From: Planctomycetaceae bacterium
GTDB lineage: Bacteria > Planctomycetota > Phycisphaerae > Phycisphaerales > SM1A02
DNA: 64,000 nucleotides
Direction of reading: 5' to 3'
Assembly: GCA_027490145.1 (NCBI GenBank)
Contig: JAIXYQ010000007.1
Span: 124,001-188,000 of the forward strand
Shown piece by piece: positions 29,620-38,700 of the stretch. Position numbers and translations under genes: made by a program. The first letter of the stretch is position 1. Every line of letters starts with the position of its first letter. The notes beneath the pieces were generated by a model. That model was not told where the DNA came from. It saw only the letters and a program-made list of their open reading frames with translations, and ran no database searches.

Positions 29620-29913
29620 TCAGGGCTGGATGTCGTCGATCTGCTTCTGGATCTCGCGGTCGCGTGCTTCCATCTGGTCGCGCACGTCGAGTGCCCTGTC
29701 CCGCGCCTTTCCCAGCACACTGCTGGATTGCCGCTTGCCGGCGGGGGCTGCCGGTGGCTGGCCTGCGGATGGCCCAGAAGCCGCCGGGGCTGGAACGGGG
29801 GTTGCGCCGGTCGCGGTGGGTGTGGCGGTGCTGTAGGTCGCACCGTCATCGCACCCCGGAGCAACGAGCGTGGCGATGGAGATCAGGGCCGTCATCGTGA
29901 TCGTTCGTTGCAT
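29620..29913 (-). CDS. Small lipoprotein
   Basis: 97 residues. A signal peptide with lipobox LVAPGC (C21) is followed by a Thr/Pro/Ala-rich linker and a charged helical tail (ARDRALDVRDQMEARDREIQ). It is probably anchored in a membrane by lipidation. No family is recognised. It lies 36 bases downstream of the aminopeptidase gene on the same strand, with AGGAGGACG upstream, so it is probably co-transcribed. Confidence 0.6.
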   Translation of the reverse strand: MQRTITMTALISIATLVAPGCDDGATYSTATPTATGATPVPAPAASGPSAGQPPAAPAGKRQSSSVLGKARDRALDVRDQMEARDREIQKQIDDIQP

Positions 29914-29949
29914 GGTGCGTCGTCCTCCTGCGCTCCTGCGCGATGGTGC

Positions 29950-31071
29950 TCAGGCGAGTCGATCGGGATTCAGGTCCTTCAGGTCGTCGACCACGAAGAG
30001 TCCGTCGCGGCGGATCACCTGGCCATCGAACTCGATCGTGCCGCCGCCGCACTCCGGTCGCTGGATGCAGACGAGGTCCCAGTGGACCTGGCTCCGGTTG
30101 CCGTTCTCCGTTTCCTCGTAGCACTGTCCAGGGGTGAAGTGGAAGCTCCCGGCGATCTTCTCGTCGAAGAGGATGTCCTGCATGGGGTGCAGGATCATCG
30201 GGTTGAAGCCGAGCGCGAACTCGCCGATGAAGCGCGCACCGGCGTCGGCATCCAGGATGGCGTTGAGGCGCGCCGAGTCGCCGTCGCACGTCGCCCGCTC
30301 GATGCGGCCCTTGCGGAACTCGAGCCGCACGTTGGCGAAGCTGGTTCCGTTGTAGATCGTGGGCGTGTTGTACTGGAGCACACCCTCGACGCTGTCGCGC
30401 ACCGGCGCCGTGAAGCACTCCCCGTCCGGGATGTTGCGCGAGCCGCAGCAGGGCACCACGCCGATGCCCTTGATGCTGAAGGACAGGTCGGTGTCGCCGG
30501 GGCCCTTGATCCGCACGCGGTCGGTCGACGACATGCGCGCCACCAGCGGTGCGACGGCGCGCTCCATGCGCGCATAGTCGACGCAGCAGACCCGGAAGTA
30601 GAAGTCCTCGAAGTCGCGGGTGCTCATGCGCGCCAGTTGCGCCATGCCGGGGCTTGGCCAGCGCAGCACGACCCACTTGGTGTGCTTCACGCGACGCTCC
30701 ATGTGCACCGGCTTGCCGTAGAGCGCGCCGATGCGCTTGGTCTGCTCGTCCGGCACACCGGCCATCTCGTTGGCGTTGGCCCCGCCACGCAGCCCGACGT
30801 ACGCCTGCATGCGCTCCATGCGGAAGAGGTCGCAGTCGGCCCACATCCTGAGCTGGTCCTCGGACGCGGCCTCGTTCAGGGCGCGCATGACCCTGGGGGA
30901 GCGTTCGGCCACGTGTGGGTGGGCACCCATGGCGCGCGCGGCTTCGACGAGCGCCACGACCATCTCGTCTGGGATGTCGAACGCCTCGATGAGGACGTGC
31001 TCGCCCTTCTGGAGGTCGCAGGAATGACGGCTGATGATGGAGGCCAGCTGGTCGAAGCGCGGGTCGGTCAT
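29950..31071 (-). CDS. M29-family aminopeptidase
   Basis: A 373-residue metallo-aminopeptidase of the M29 (AmpS/thermophilic) family, which removes N-terminal residues from peptides. Probable metal ligands are in RNIPDGECFTAPV (Glu), FIGEFALGFNP (Glu), and the HFTPG plus VHWDLV pair (His, Asp). There is no signal peptide, so it is cytosolic. TAGCAT (31078-31083, minus strand) ends 6 bases before the ATG, and its TAG is also the stop codon of the upstream threonine aldolase gene. Read-through from that gene is likely as well. Confidence 0.9.
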   Translation of the reverse strand: MTDPRFDQLASIISRHSCDLQKGEHVLIEAFDIPDEMVVALVEAARAMGAHPHVAERSPRVMRALNEAASEDQLRMWADCDLFRMERMQAYVGLRGGANANEMAGVPDEQTKRIGALYGKPVHMERRVKHTKWVVLRWPSPGMAQLARMSTRDFEDFYFRVCCVDYARMERAVAPLVARMSSTDRVRIKGPGDTDLSFSIKGIGVVPCCGSRNIPDGECFTAPVRDSVEGVLQYNTPTIYNGTSFANVRLEFRKGRIERATCDGDSARLNAILDADAGARFIGEFALGFNPMILHPMQDILFDEKIAGSFHFTPGQCYEETENGNRSQVHWDLVCIQRPECGGGTIEFDGQVIRRDGLFVVDDLKDLNPDRLA

Positions 31072-31077
31072 GCCGTC

Positions 31078-31083
31078 ATGCTA
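31078..31083 (-). promoter_or_regulatory. -10 box of the aminopeptidase gene, overlapping a stop codon
   Basis: TAGCAT on the minus strand ends 6 bases before the ATG. Its first three bases are the TAG stop of the threonine aldolase gene. Confidence 0.4.
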
Positions 31084-32127
31084 GGGCGCACCCCGGGTCA
31101 GCATCGAACGCACGGTGCCCGCGGCTCGCTCGATCGAGGCGCGGTCGACGTCCAGGTGGGTGACCGCACGGATGCGTCGGGCACCCATGGGGATCATGCG
31201 CACGCCGACCGATGCGAGTCGCGTGCAGACCTCGGCGGCCGTGCCGAGCGAGGCATCGAGCGACAGGAAGACCATGTTCGTCTGGATGCCTTCGAGACCC
31301 GGGTCGAGCCGGGTGCCCGGTATGCCCTGGAGCAGCGACGCAAGGTGGCGTGCGTTTGCATGATCGTCGGCGAGTCGCTGGACGTGGTGGTCGAGGGCGT
31401 GGATGCACGCGGCGGCGAGCAACCCACTCTGACGCATGCCGCCACCGAACATCTTCCGGAACCGCCGCGCGCGCGCGATGAGTGGCGCCGGTCCGCACAG
31501 CGCGCTGCCGACGGGAGCGCCCAGCCCCTTGCTGAAGCACACGCTCACGGTGTCGGCGATCGAGGCGAACGTGGCTGCGCCGTACCCCGCGGCGATGGCG
31601 GCATTGAAGAGCCGCGCACCGTCGATGTGGACGGCGAGTCCGGCGCCGCGGGCGGCGTCGGCCACGGACCGTGCGGCCTCGAGCGGCCAGACGGTGCCGC
31701 CGGCGCGGTTCTGCGTGTTTTCAAGGACCAACAACCGTGACTTGGGCGAGTGGATGTCGCTGCCGCGGATCGCCGCCTGCACGGCGTGGGCGTCGAACTG
31801 GCCATGCGGCCCGTCGATCGGACGGATCATGCAGCCGGACAGTGCGGCGGGCGAGCCGGTCTCGTAGTGGATGATGTGGCTCTCGGCGTGGGCGACGATC
31901 TCGTCACCCGGCTCCGTGTGGCAGCGGATCGCCAGCTGGTTCGCCATCGTGCCGCTCGGCGTGAACAGCGCAGCGTCCTTGCCAAGGAGCGCGGCCACCT
32001 TGGCCTCGAGCGCCTGGACGGTTGGCTCGTCGCCGAGCACGTCATCGCCCAGCGGCGCGGCCATCATGGCTTCGCGCATGGCAGCCGTCGGCCTGGTCAC
32101 GGTGTCGCTGCGCAGATCGATGTCCAT
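31081..32127 (-). CDS. ltaE: Low-specificity L-threonine aldolase
   Basis: A 348-residue PLP enzyme cleaving L-threonine (and allo-threonine) to glycine and acetaldehyde. DLRSDTVTRPTAAMREAMM at the N-terminus and FTPSGTMANQLAIRCHTEPG are family signatures, followed by VHIDGARLFNAAIAAG. The PLP lysine is in VSVCFSKGLGAPVGS. Length is typical. TAGACT ends 6 bases before the ATG at 32127, so it is predicted leaderless. Confidence 0.94.
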   Translation of the reverse strand: MDIDLRSDTVTRPTAAMREAMMAAPLGDDVLGDEPTVQALEAKVAALLGKDAALFTPSGTMANQLAIRCHTEPGDEIVAHAESHIIHYETGSPAALSGCMIRPIDGPHGQFDAHAVQAAIRGSDIHSPKSRLLVLENTQNRAGGTVWPLEAARSVADAARGAGLAVHIDGARLFNAAIAAGYGAATFASIADTVSVCFSKGLGAPVGSALCGPAPLIARARRFRKMFGGGMRQSGLLAAACIHALDHHVQRLADDHANARHLASLLQGIPGTRLDPGLEGIQTNMVFLSLDASLGTAAEVCTRLASVGVRMIPMGARRIRAVTHLDVDRASIERAAGTVRSMLTRGAP

Positions 32128-32133
32128 GGCGCC

Positions 32134-32139
32134 AGTCTA
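32134..32139 (-). promoter_or_regulatory. -10 box of ltaE (leaderless)
   Basis: TAGACT on the minus strand ends exactly 6 bases before the ATG. Confidence 0.45.
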
Positions 32140-32154
32140 GGGACCGGCCGGGCA

Positions 32155-32745
32155 CTACCACATCGACGCGCGCGGCCGATCACGGAAGACGCGGGTCCAG
32201 ACCAGGCGATGGATCGCCCACGTCCCATCGGGCAACCGACGGACGTGGATGATCCAGTCCGTCGGCACGGCACCCATGCCGCCCATGCTGGCGGTCTCGG
32301 TGCTGCAGGACAGATCGACGATCCCCTCGCCGGCGTCGGTCCGGGCGTCGAGCGTCGTGATCCGGTTCGACGCGATGCGGTGCCTGCCTCGGAGGCTGGC
32401 GAGTCCGCGGTCGATCTCGGCGAAGTCCATGCCGGGTGATTCGGTCGATCCGTAGTGGATCGATCCGTCGCGGTCGAAGCAGCCCCGCATGGCACCGAGG
32501 TTCCCCGCCTCGGCCGCGGCGACGAGCGCGCGGACGAGCGCGTCGGCATGTTCGCCGGGGGTGGTGACGAGCCGATCCGCGATCGGCGCCGCGATCGCCC
32601 CCATGAGCAACAGGGCCGCCACGATGAGCAGGCGGGCCACGCCGGACTGCACCGCGAGCGCGGCCACCCCGACGGCGAGCCCCGCCAGGACGACGGCCGT
32701 CGGCCAGGCGCCGGCGAAGAGATGGTTGTCGAGCCAGTCGGCCAT
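32155..32745 (-). CDS. Membrane protein with C-terminal NTF2-like domain
   Basis: 196 residues. Two hydrophobic helices near the N-terminus (about 11-55) are followed by an NTF2/SnoaL-like fold: HADALVRALVAAAEAGNLGA, MRGCFDRDGSIHYG and a strand pattern ending WAIHRLVWTRVFRD. The family includes small enzymes and binding domains, and no catalytic residue is assignable here. Start 32745 gives the first transmembrane helix a suitable position. It diverges from the LON-domain gene with only 19 bases between starts. Confidence 0.6.
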   Translation of the reverse strand: MADWLDNHLFAGAWPTAVVLAGLAVGVAALAVQSGVARLLIVAALLLMGAIAAPIADRLVTTPGEHADALVRALVAAAEAGNLGAMRGCFDRDGSIHYGSTESPGMDFAEIDRGLASLRGRHRIASNRITTLDARTDAGEGIVDLSCSTETASMGGMGAVPTDWIIHVRRLPDGTWAIHRLVWTRVFRDRPRASMW

Positions 32746-32750
32746 GGTCC

Positions 32751-32756
32751 TACCAT
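32751..32756 (+). promoter_or_regulatory. -10 box of the LON-domain gene
   Basis: TACCAT ends 8 bases before the ATG at 32765. Confidence 0.35.
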
Positions 32757-32764
32757 TGTTGCAC

Positions 32765-33460
32765 ATGGCCGTCGAACTCAGCGTCGACTTCAGCGAACCG
32801 CTCCCGATCTTCGCGCTCGGGTCGGTGGCGTTGTTGCCGCACGCGGCGGTCCCGCTGCACATCTTCGAGCCGCGCTACCGGCAGATGGTGCGGGATTGCC
32901 TCGATGCGGCCGGGGATCGCGGCCTGCTCCACGCCCGTGGCATCGCCCTGTCGAGTTGCCATGGATCGCCGCGCCGCCTCCGCGAGGTGGCGTGCGTCGG
33001 CAAGCTCGTTCAGGTGCAACCGTTGGCCGATGGCCGGTTCAACGTCGTGCTGCACGGCGTGACCCGGGCCCGGATGGTCGAGGCCGAGGCGCCCGAGGGT
33101 GATCGCCTCTATCACCAAGCCATGTTCGAGCCCATGCGGCCCGAGGATCCCGGCGTGGCGCGAGGCGTGCGTCGGGAGTTGCACGGGGCCCTGGCGGATG
33201 CATCGCTGCGGCGCTTCCACATGGTGGACCAGGTGCTGGGCATCGTCGGCAACAGCGAGATCCCCGCGCAGGCGGCGATCGATGTTGCGGGCGATGCGCT
33301 CGTGCACGGTGACGAGGATCGCTACGCGCTCCTGGCCGCGGGTGACAGTCGCTCGCAGGGATCGATCATCTGGGAGCATGTGCAGCGCATGCGTGGCCTG
33401 GCGCGGGCGGCTGATCGGCAATCGCAGGGGCGCTGGCCGCGCGGCGCATCCTGGAACTGA
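32765..33460 (+). CDS. LON substrate-binding-domain protein
   Basis: A 231-residue stand-alone LON N-terminal domain, lacking the AAA+ and protease parts of Lon. Signatures are LPIFALGSVALLPHAAVPLH, IFEPRYRQMVRDCLDA and VACVGKLVQVQPLADGRFNV. The helical C-terminal half fits the family. Such proteins are common in bacteria, but their function is unsettled; a substrate-binding or adaptor role is inferred. It is followed by the EVE gene after 64 bases. Confidence 0.88.
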   Translation: MAVELSVDFSEPLPIFALGSVALLPHAAVPLHIFEPRYRQMVRDCLDAAGDRGLLHARGIALSSCHGSPRRLREVACVGKLVQVQPLADGRFNVVLHGVTRARMVEAEAPEGDRLYHQAMFEPMRPEDPGVARGVRRELHGALADASLRRFHMVDQVLGIVGNSEIPAQAAIDVAGDALVHGDEDRYALLAAGDSRSQGSIIWEHVQRMRGLARAADRQSQGRWPRGASWN

Positions 33461-33524
33461 GCGGGGGATCCCAACCCATCGCACCTGCACCCATCCTGAC
33501 CGATCACCGCACACCGAGGACACC

Positions 33525-34085
33525 ATGAGGCATTGGCTCTGCAAGAGTGAGGAAACCTGCTACTCGATCACCGACCTGGAGCGCGATCGCCGGGCCGGAT
33601 GGGACAGCGTGCGCAACTACCAGGCCCGCAACTTCATGCGGGACCAGATGAAGGTGGGCGACCTGATCCTGTACTACCACTCCAATGCGGATCCGACCGG
33701 GGTGGCCGGGATCGCGCGTGTGTCGAGGACGGGGCTGGCCGATCCGACCCAGTTCGATCCACGGAGCGAGTTCCATGATCCGAAGTCGTCGCGTGACGAC
33801 CCCACCTGGATCATGGTCGAGGTGGAGTTCGTGGAGCGGTTCCCCGAGGTGGTCACGCTGGCGGCGCTCCGGGCCGAGAAGCCGCTGCAGGGCATGACCG
33901 TGCTCGCCCGCGGCAACCGGCTCAGCGTCATGCCCTGCGACCCTGACCACTTCGAGCATGTCCGGCGGATGGGTCGGTCATCGAAGGCTGCGGCCGGAGC
34001 CACCGCGCGTGCGGCGGGCGCATCGACGGCCCGCGAAGCAAGGCGTGCATCGGCGGCCGGCGGGCGCGCGCTTGGGAAGCGGTAG
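33525..34085 (+). CDS. EVE-domain protein
   Basis: 186 residues. The EVE domain, related to YTH/PUA folds that read modified bases, covers about residues 1-150: RHWLCKSEETCYSITDLE, WDSVRNYQARNFMRD, VGDLILYYHSN and GIARVSRTG. The C-terminal 40 residues are Ala/Arg/Ser-rich and probably disordered and basic, an unusual tail that could bind nucleic acid. GAGGA lies upstream. The TAG stop doubles as the start of a -10 box for lemA. Confidence 0.88.
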   Translation: MRHWLCKSEETCYSITDLERDRRAGWDSVRNYQARNFMRDQMKVGDLILYYHSNADPTGVAGIARVSRTGLADPTQFDPRSEFHDPKSSRDDPTWIMVEVEFVERFPEVVTLAALRAEKPLQGMTVLARGNRLSVMPCDPDHFEHVRRMGRSSKAAAGATARAAGASTAREARRASAAGGRALGKR

Positions 34086-34088
34086 GAT
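34083..34088 (+). promoter_or_regulatory. -10 box of lemA, overlapping a stop codon
   Basis: TAGGAT lies 30 bases before the lemA ATG. Its TAG is the stop codon of the EVE gene. A 6-bp hairpin CTGCAC/GTGCAG follows (34092-34107), just before the Shine-Dalgarno AGGAGG. Confidence 0.35.
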
Positions 34089-34118
34089 CCTGCTGCACTC
34101 CGGTGCAGGAGGTCCGCA

Positions 34119-34685
34119 ATGGGCATGGCCTTGGTGGTGATTGTTGGGGTGTTGCTGGCGTTCGTCGTCGTGGTCGCCCTGTGGGTGATCGGCGTCTACA
34201 ACAGCCTGCAGCGTGCGCGCGTGGCGACCGAGGGTGCGTTCAGTGGCATCGACGTCAGCCTGAGGAAGCGCCATGACCTGGTCCCCAACCTGGTCGAGAC
34301 GGTGAAGGGCTATGCCGCGCACGAGAAGGGTGCGCTCGAGGCCGTGATGAAGGCTCGGGCCTCGGCGATGGGCGCCGGGTCGGTCGACGAACGCATCGGT
34401 GCCGAGCAGCAGCTGACCGGTGCGCTCGGTCGCCTGCTCGCCGTGGCCGAGGCGTACCCGGACCTGAAGGCGAACCAGAACTTCCTGCAGCTGCAGGGCA
34501 CGCTCGGCCAGCTCGAGGGCGAGATTGCCTTTGCCCGGACGGGCTACAACGGCAAGGCAGGCGAGTTCAACACGCAGCTGGCCGTCTTCCCGAACAACGT
34601 GATCGCCGGCGTGTTCCGCTTCCAGCCCTTCCGCTTCTTCGAGGTGGGCGAGGGCGAGCGAGAGGCGCCGAAGGTCAGGTTCTGA
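34119..34685 (+). CDS. lemA: LemA-family membrane protein
   Basis: A 188-residue LemA protein. One N-terminal membrane helix (about 2-25) is followed by a four-helix bundle with YNSLQRARVATEGAFSGIDV, KRHDLVPNLVETVKGYAAHE, AYPDLKANQNFLQLQGTLGQ and EFNTQLAVFPNNVIAGVFRF. The domain faces the outside of the inner membrane in this family, and its function is unknown. It has a strong Shine-Dalgarno AGGAGG. ruvB follows 16 bases later, so the two are probably co-transcribed. Confidence 0.93.
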   Translation: MGMALVVIVGVLLAFVVVVALWVIGVYNSLQRARVATEGAFSGIDVSLRKRHDLVPNLVETVKGYAAHEKGALEAVMKARASAMGAGSVDERIGAEQQLTGALGRLLAVAEAYPDLKANQNFLQLQGTLGQLEGEIAFARTGYNGKAGEFNTQLAVFPNNVIAGVFRFQPFRFFEVGEGEREAPKVRF

Positions 34686-34701
34686 CGCGAGGCGGCCAAG
34701 G

Positions 34702-35745
34702 ATGGCACGAGAACGCATCGTCGAGGCAGCGCAGCAAGGGCGCGACCGTGAACCGGAGGCCCCGGCCGGCCCGGCGCTCCGGCCGCAGCACCTTGCCGAG
34801 TACATCGGGCAGCCGGACCTGAAGGAACGGCTGTCGATCGCCATCGATGCCGCTCGCTCCCGGTCGTCGCCCATGGAGCACGTGCTGCTGCACGGCCCGC
34901 CCGGACTCGGCAAGACCACGCTTGCCCATGTGATCGCCAATGAGATGGGCAGCCGTGCGTACGTGACCAGCGGTCCGGCCCTGACGAAGGCGGCGGACCT
35001 CATCGGCACGCTCACGAAGATGGAGGAGCGCGATGTGCTGTTCATCGACGAGATCCACCGACTCCCGGCGGCCGTCGAGGAGTACATCTACCCGGCGATG
35101 GAGGATTTCCGCATCGACTTCACGGTCGACAGCGGCATGCATGCGCGCGTGGTGACGGTGGCGCTCAAGCCGTTCACGCTCATCGGCGCGACCACGCGGC
35201 CCGGGCTGCTCACGCAGGCGCTCCGCAACCGATTCGGCATCGCGCACCACCTGGGCTTCTACGGCACCGCCGAACTCATCGAGATCCTGCGTCGCGCTGC
35301 CGGCTTGCAGGGCATGCGTGGGATCCCCGACGGGGCGCTCGATCGCCTGGCCGGGCGCAGCCGAGGCACGCCGCGGATCGCGCTGCGATTGCTGCGGCGG
35401 GTCCGAGACTTCGCGCAGGTGCGACGCGGGGGCACGCTCGACCTGGCTGCCGTCGACGAGGCCCTGGAGCTCGAGGGCATCGATGCGCTCGGACTCGATG
35501 CGCTCGATCGCGCCTACGTCCAAGCCCTCGCGGGCGTGTATGGGTGTGGGCCCGCAGGCGTGGAGGCCATCGCCGCCAGCATGGGCGAGGATGCGGGAAC
35601 GCTTGAGGATGTGGTTGAGCCGTACCTGCTGCAGCTTGGGTTCGTGGCCCGCACGCGGCAGGGGCGGCGGTTGACCAAGGCCGCCTGTGATCACGTCGGT
35701 GCGGCGTGGAAGGGGCCGGCGGACGGCGGGCTGTTCGAGGCGTGA
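34702..35745 (+). CDS. ruvB: Holliday junction branch-migration helicase
   Basis: A 347-residue RuvB, the AAA+ motor that drives branch migration with RuvA. LRPQHLAEYIGQPDLKERLS, Walker A HGPPGLGKTTLAHV, Walker B LFIDEIHRLP, the beta-hairpin and sensor GATTRPGLLTQALRNRFGI, and the C-terminal winged helix (AGVYGCGPAGVEAIAASMGE) are all present. Length is normal. No ruvA or ruvC lies in the window. It converges on lptD with 48 bases between. Confidence 0.97.
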   Translation: MARERIVEAAQQGRDREPEAPAGPALRPQHLAEYIGQPDLKERLSIAIDAARSRSSPMEHVLLHGPPGLGKTTLAHVIANEMGSRAYVTSGPALTKAADLIGTLTKMEERDVLFIDEIHRLPAAVEEYIYPAMEDFRIDFTVDSGMHARVVTVALKPFTLIGATTRPGLLTQALRNRFGIAHHLGFYGTAELIEILRRAAGLQGMRGIPDGALDRLAGRSRGTPRIALRLLRRVRDFAQVRRGGTLDLAAVDEALELEGIDALGLDALDRAYVQALAGVYGCGPAGVEAIAASMGEDAGTLEDVVEPYLLQLGFVARTRQGRRLTKAACDHVGAAWKGPADGGLFEA

Positions 35746-35793
35746 TGGTGCTTCAGGCCGGGTGGTGCCCGCGAGGCACGCGTGCGGTGGGCT

Positions 35794-38700
35794 TCACCGA
35801 CCGCCGAGCGACGAATTCTGCGCGAACGCCGAGTTGAGGGCCGATCCCAGGTCGGCATTGTTGCCGCCGAGCGAGACACCCAGGCCGAACGAGTAGGCAT
35901 CGGTGATCAGGTCGTAGCCGCCGTTGATCGTGACCGCGAAGTCGGGGAACTGGCGCGTGATCGAACCGGTCGCGCTGCGGAAGGTCTCGGCCAGGAAGTC
36001 GTACTGGCCCGCGAGCGCGATGTTGTAGTTCTCGCTCACGCGGTACTGCATTCCGCCCTGAAGCAGCTCATCATCCGGGTAGAGCCCCGTGTCGTCGAAG
36101 GTGTTGACGAAGCGGTACTCGGTGTACCAGGTCACGGCGGGGGACTGCACGATCTTGAAGCCCACCGAACTCTGGGCGAGGTCGTCGCCCTGGCTGTCGC
36201 GGTCCTCCAGCATCCAGGTGACCATGCCATACAGACTCAGGGCGTCGCCGAGCGCCCAGGTGCCGTTGCCGTACAGGTGATCGCCCCACTGGCTGTACTC
36301 CGGACGCCAGGCATAGAAGCTCGGCAGCGGGCTCTGGAAGTTCTTGAGCCCGAAGGTGTCGCCGGGCGTCGTCGTGCGCTGCAGGTCGTTGCTGCGGTCA
36401 TCGACGACGACGCCGGCATCGACCGTGACCCAGTCCACGCTCTGCCAGTTGCCGGGTCCGCCACGCATGGTCTGCAGGCGCTGGTCCAGACCGGCTTGAC
36501 CGACCGCGCCGCCTGACCAACCTTCCCATTCCTGGTCGTAGACGGGATAGTTCGTGAGGTCGTTCGAATCCCATCCGTACCACGCCGTGCCGTAGGGCTT
36601 GATGACGTGGCGCAGGCGCTCGAGATCGAGCAGGCGGCTGCGGACCGTGTCGTACGAGGCCGTCAGCGTGGTGCTGGCGCGAACCCCGCCCGAGAGCAGC
36701 CCGCGGAAGGAATCGGATTCGGCCGAGTAATCCTTGAAGTCGTCGAAGAAGTAGCCGATGCCGTTGCCCGAGGCGAAGGGTGTGATGCGCGCATCGCCGA
36801 GGTCGAGCGGCAGGGCGAGCTCCTGGCGGGTCGCCACGCGGCTGCGGATCTTTTCGTCGTAACCAGCTCCCTCGTACGCCTCGCTGATGTTCTGCGTGGC
36901 GGCGAAGGCCGGATTGATGCTGATGGCATCGGGATCAGCGCCGATCTCGAAGCTGTCGGTGTCCTGCAGGTTGAGCTGCATGAGCGACCCCGAGTAATCG
37001 CTCGACCAGGTGACCGCACTGCCGAAGATCCGGTCGCCGAAGCGGCGGTAGTTGAGCTCGGGGAACTTCTCCGTCGTGTACGGGCGGCTCGCGAGCTGCC
37101 ACATAGTGCTGACCCAGTCGTTGGCGCTGATCGAGGCCCCGAAGTCGAAGATCGAGTTGTCGCTCGAGGCGGTGGTCCAGGCGGAGGTTTCGTACGGCCT
37201 GCGCTCCTGGTAATCGTCGGGACGGAAGATGCTCACGAGCGTCGGGTCGCTCTGCACGCCCAGCTGCAGCTTCGTGTCGGCATCGGGCGAGGACTGCAGG
37301 ACCCAGTCGGCGGTGACCATGCCGCGCCACTCGTTGGCGCTGGTGACGAAGCCGGCGTTGGCGGTCTGCTCGGGGTTGAGGAAGTCGTACACGCCGAAGA
37401 AGTCGGCGTTCCACGCCCCGCCGGCATCGCCCTTCATGCGCAGGTCGGCATTCACGCCGTACTCGGACTGCACACCGGCCTCGAGCGTCGCATCCAGGCC
37501 CGGCTCGGGCTTGAGGCCCAGGAGCACGAAGGGATCCAGCTCCACGCCGAAGGTCGTGCCTTCCGGATCGCCGTAGCCGAGCTGGACGCCCTTGATGGGG
37601 AGCCGGTCGAGCGATCCCTGCACCGTGGGCATCCAGAAGAAGGGGATGCGCCCCATGCGGCCGGTGACGTCGTCGGCGATGACGAACGAGTCGCCGGCGG
37701 CGGTCTGCGTGACGGTGGCGCGGGAGACGCCGACCGACAGGTGCGGCACGAAGAACTCGCTGTTGCTGAGCGTCGATTCGCCGACGCGCCACTGACGGCC
37801 GGCGACCTGCTGCATCTCGGCCGCGCGGGCCACGAGGAGCTGCCCCTTGCGGTCGACGGTGCGCAGCACGGCATCGGCCGCGTACGCCTTGTTGCGGACG
37901 AGGTCGTAGTACACGTGCCGGCAGCGGATCGTGTACTGGAAGTCCGTGGCCACCACGTCGCCCTCGAGGTAAATGCCGACGATGTCGAGCGCACTGATCG
38001 TGGTCGCTGGTGACGCGTCCTTGCCCTTGGCCTTCAGCGCAGCGAGTGTTCCTGGTTCCAGGAACACCACGCCGCTCTCGGCCGAGAGCTGCAGGTCGCG
38101 CGGGCCGTCGTCGGTCTGCATGCCGGTGGCATCGATCTGCACGCCGCCGGTGATCGTGACCGAATCGGTGGCGGCATCGAACGTGATCGATCCGCCGAAC
38201 CAGCTCACGGTGGCGCTCCCGGCGATGATCGGCACCGTCCCGGTGTCGGCCGCACGGATCGTCACCGGGGGCAACGGTGTCTCATCGGTGCTGGCCTTGA
38301 TCGGCGCACCCACGGCGATGGGTGGTTCCGGGGGCTTCGGCGTGACGTCGATGTCCGGGCGCTGCTCGAGCACCGGTGCGCCGGTCGCGATCGTCCGCAG
38401 GTGACGCTGCAGTCGCGCCACGCCCTTGCCCAGTTCGGGCTTGCCCGATGGTGCGCCCCGATCGGTGAGCACGGTGGTGAGCTGGACGGCGCCGCGGCTG
38501 CTGCCGGTGACCAGGAGTTCCTTGCCACCCGCGCCGACGCCGGCGTAGCGCGTGGGCTCGCTCGCCTCGGGGAAGAAGACCGCGTACTGCGTGATGAGCC
38601 CGCCGGAGGACGGGATGCGGTTGATCCAGACCGCCGCGGCTGGTGCACTGAATGCGTACTCACCCAGGTCGATCGACACGTCGCCCTCGAGCCAGAGCCG

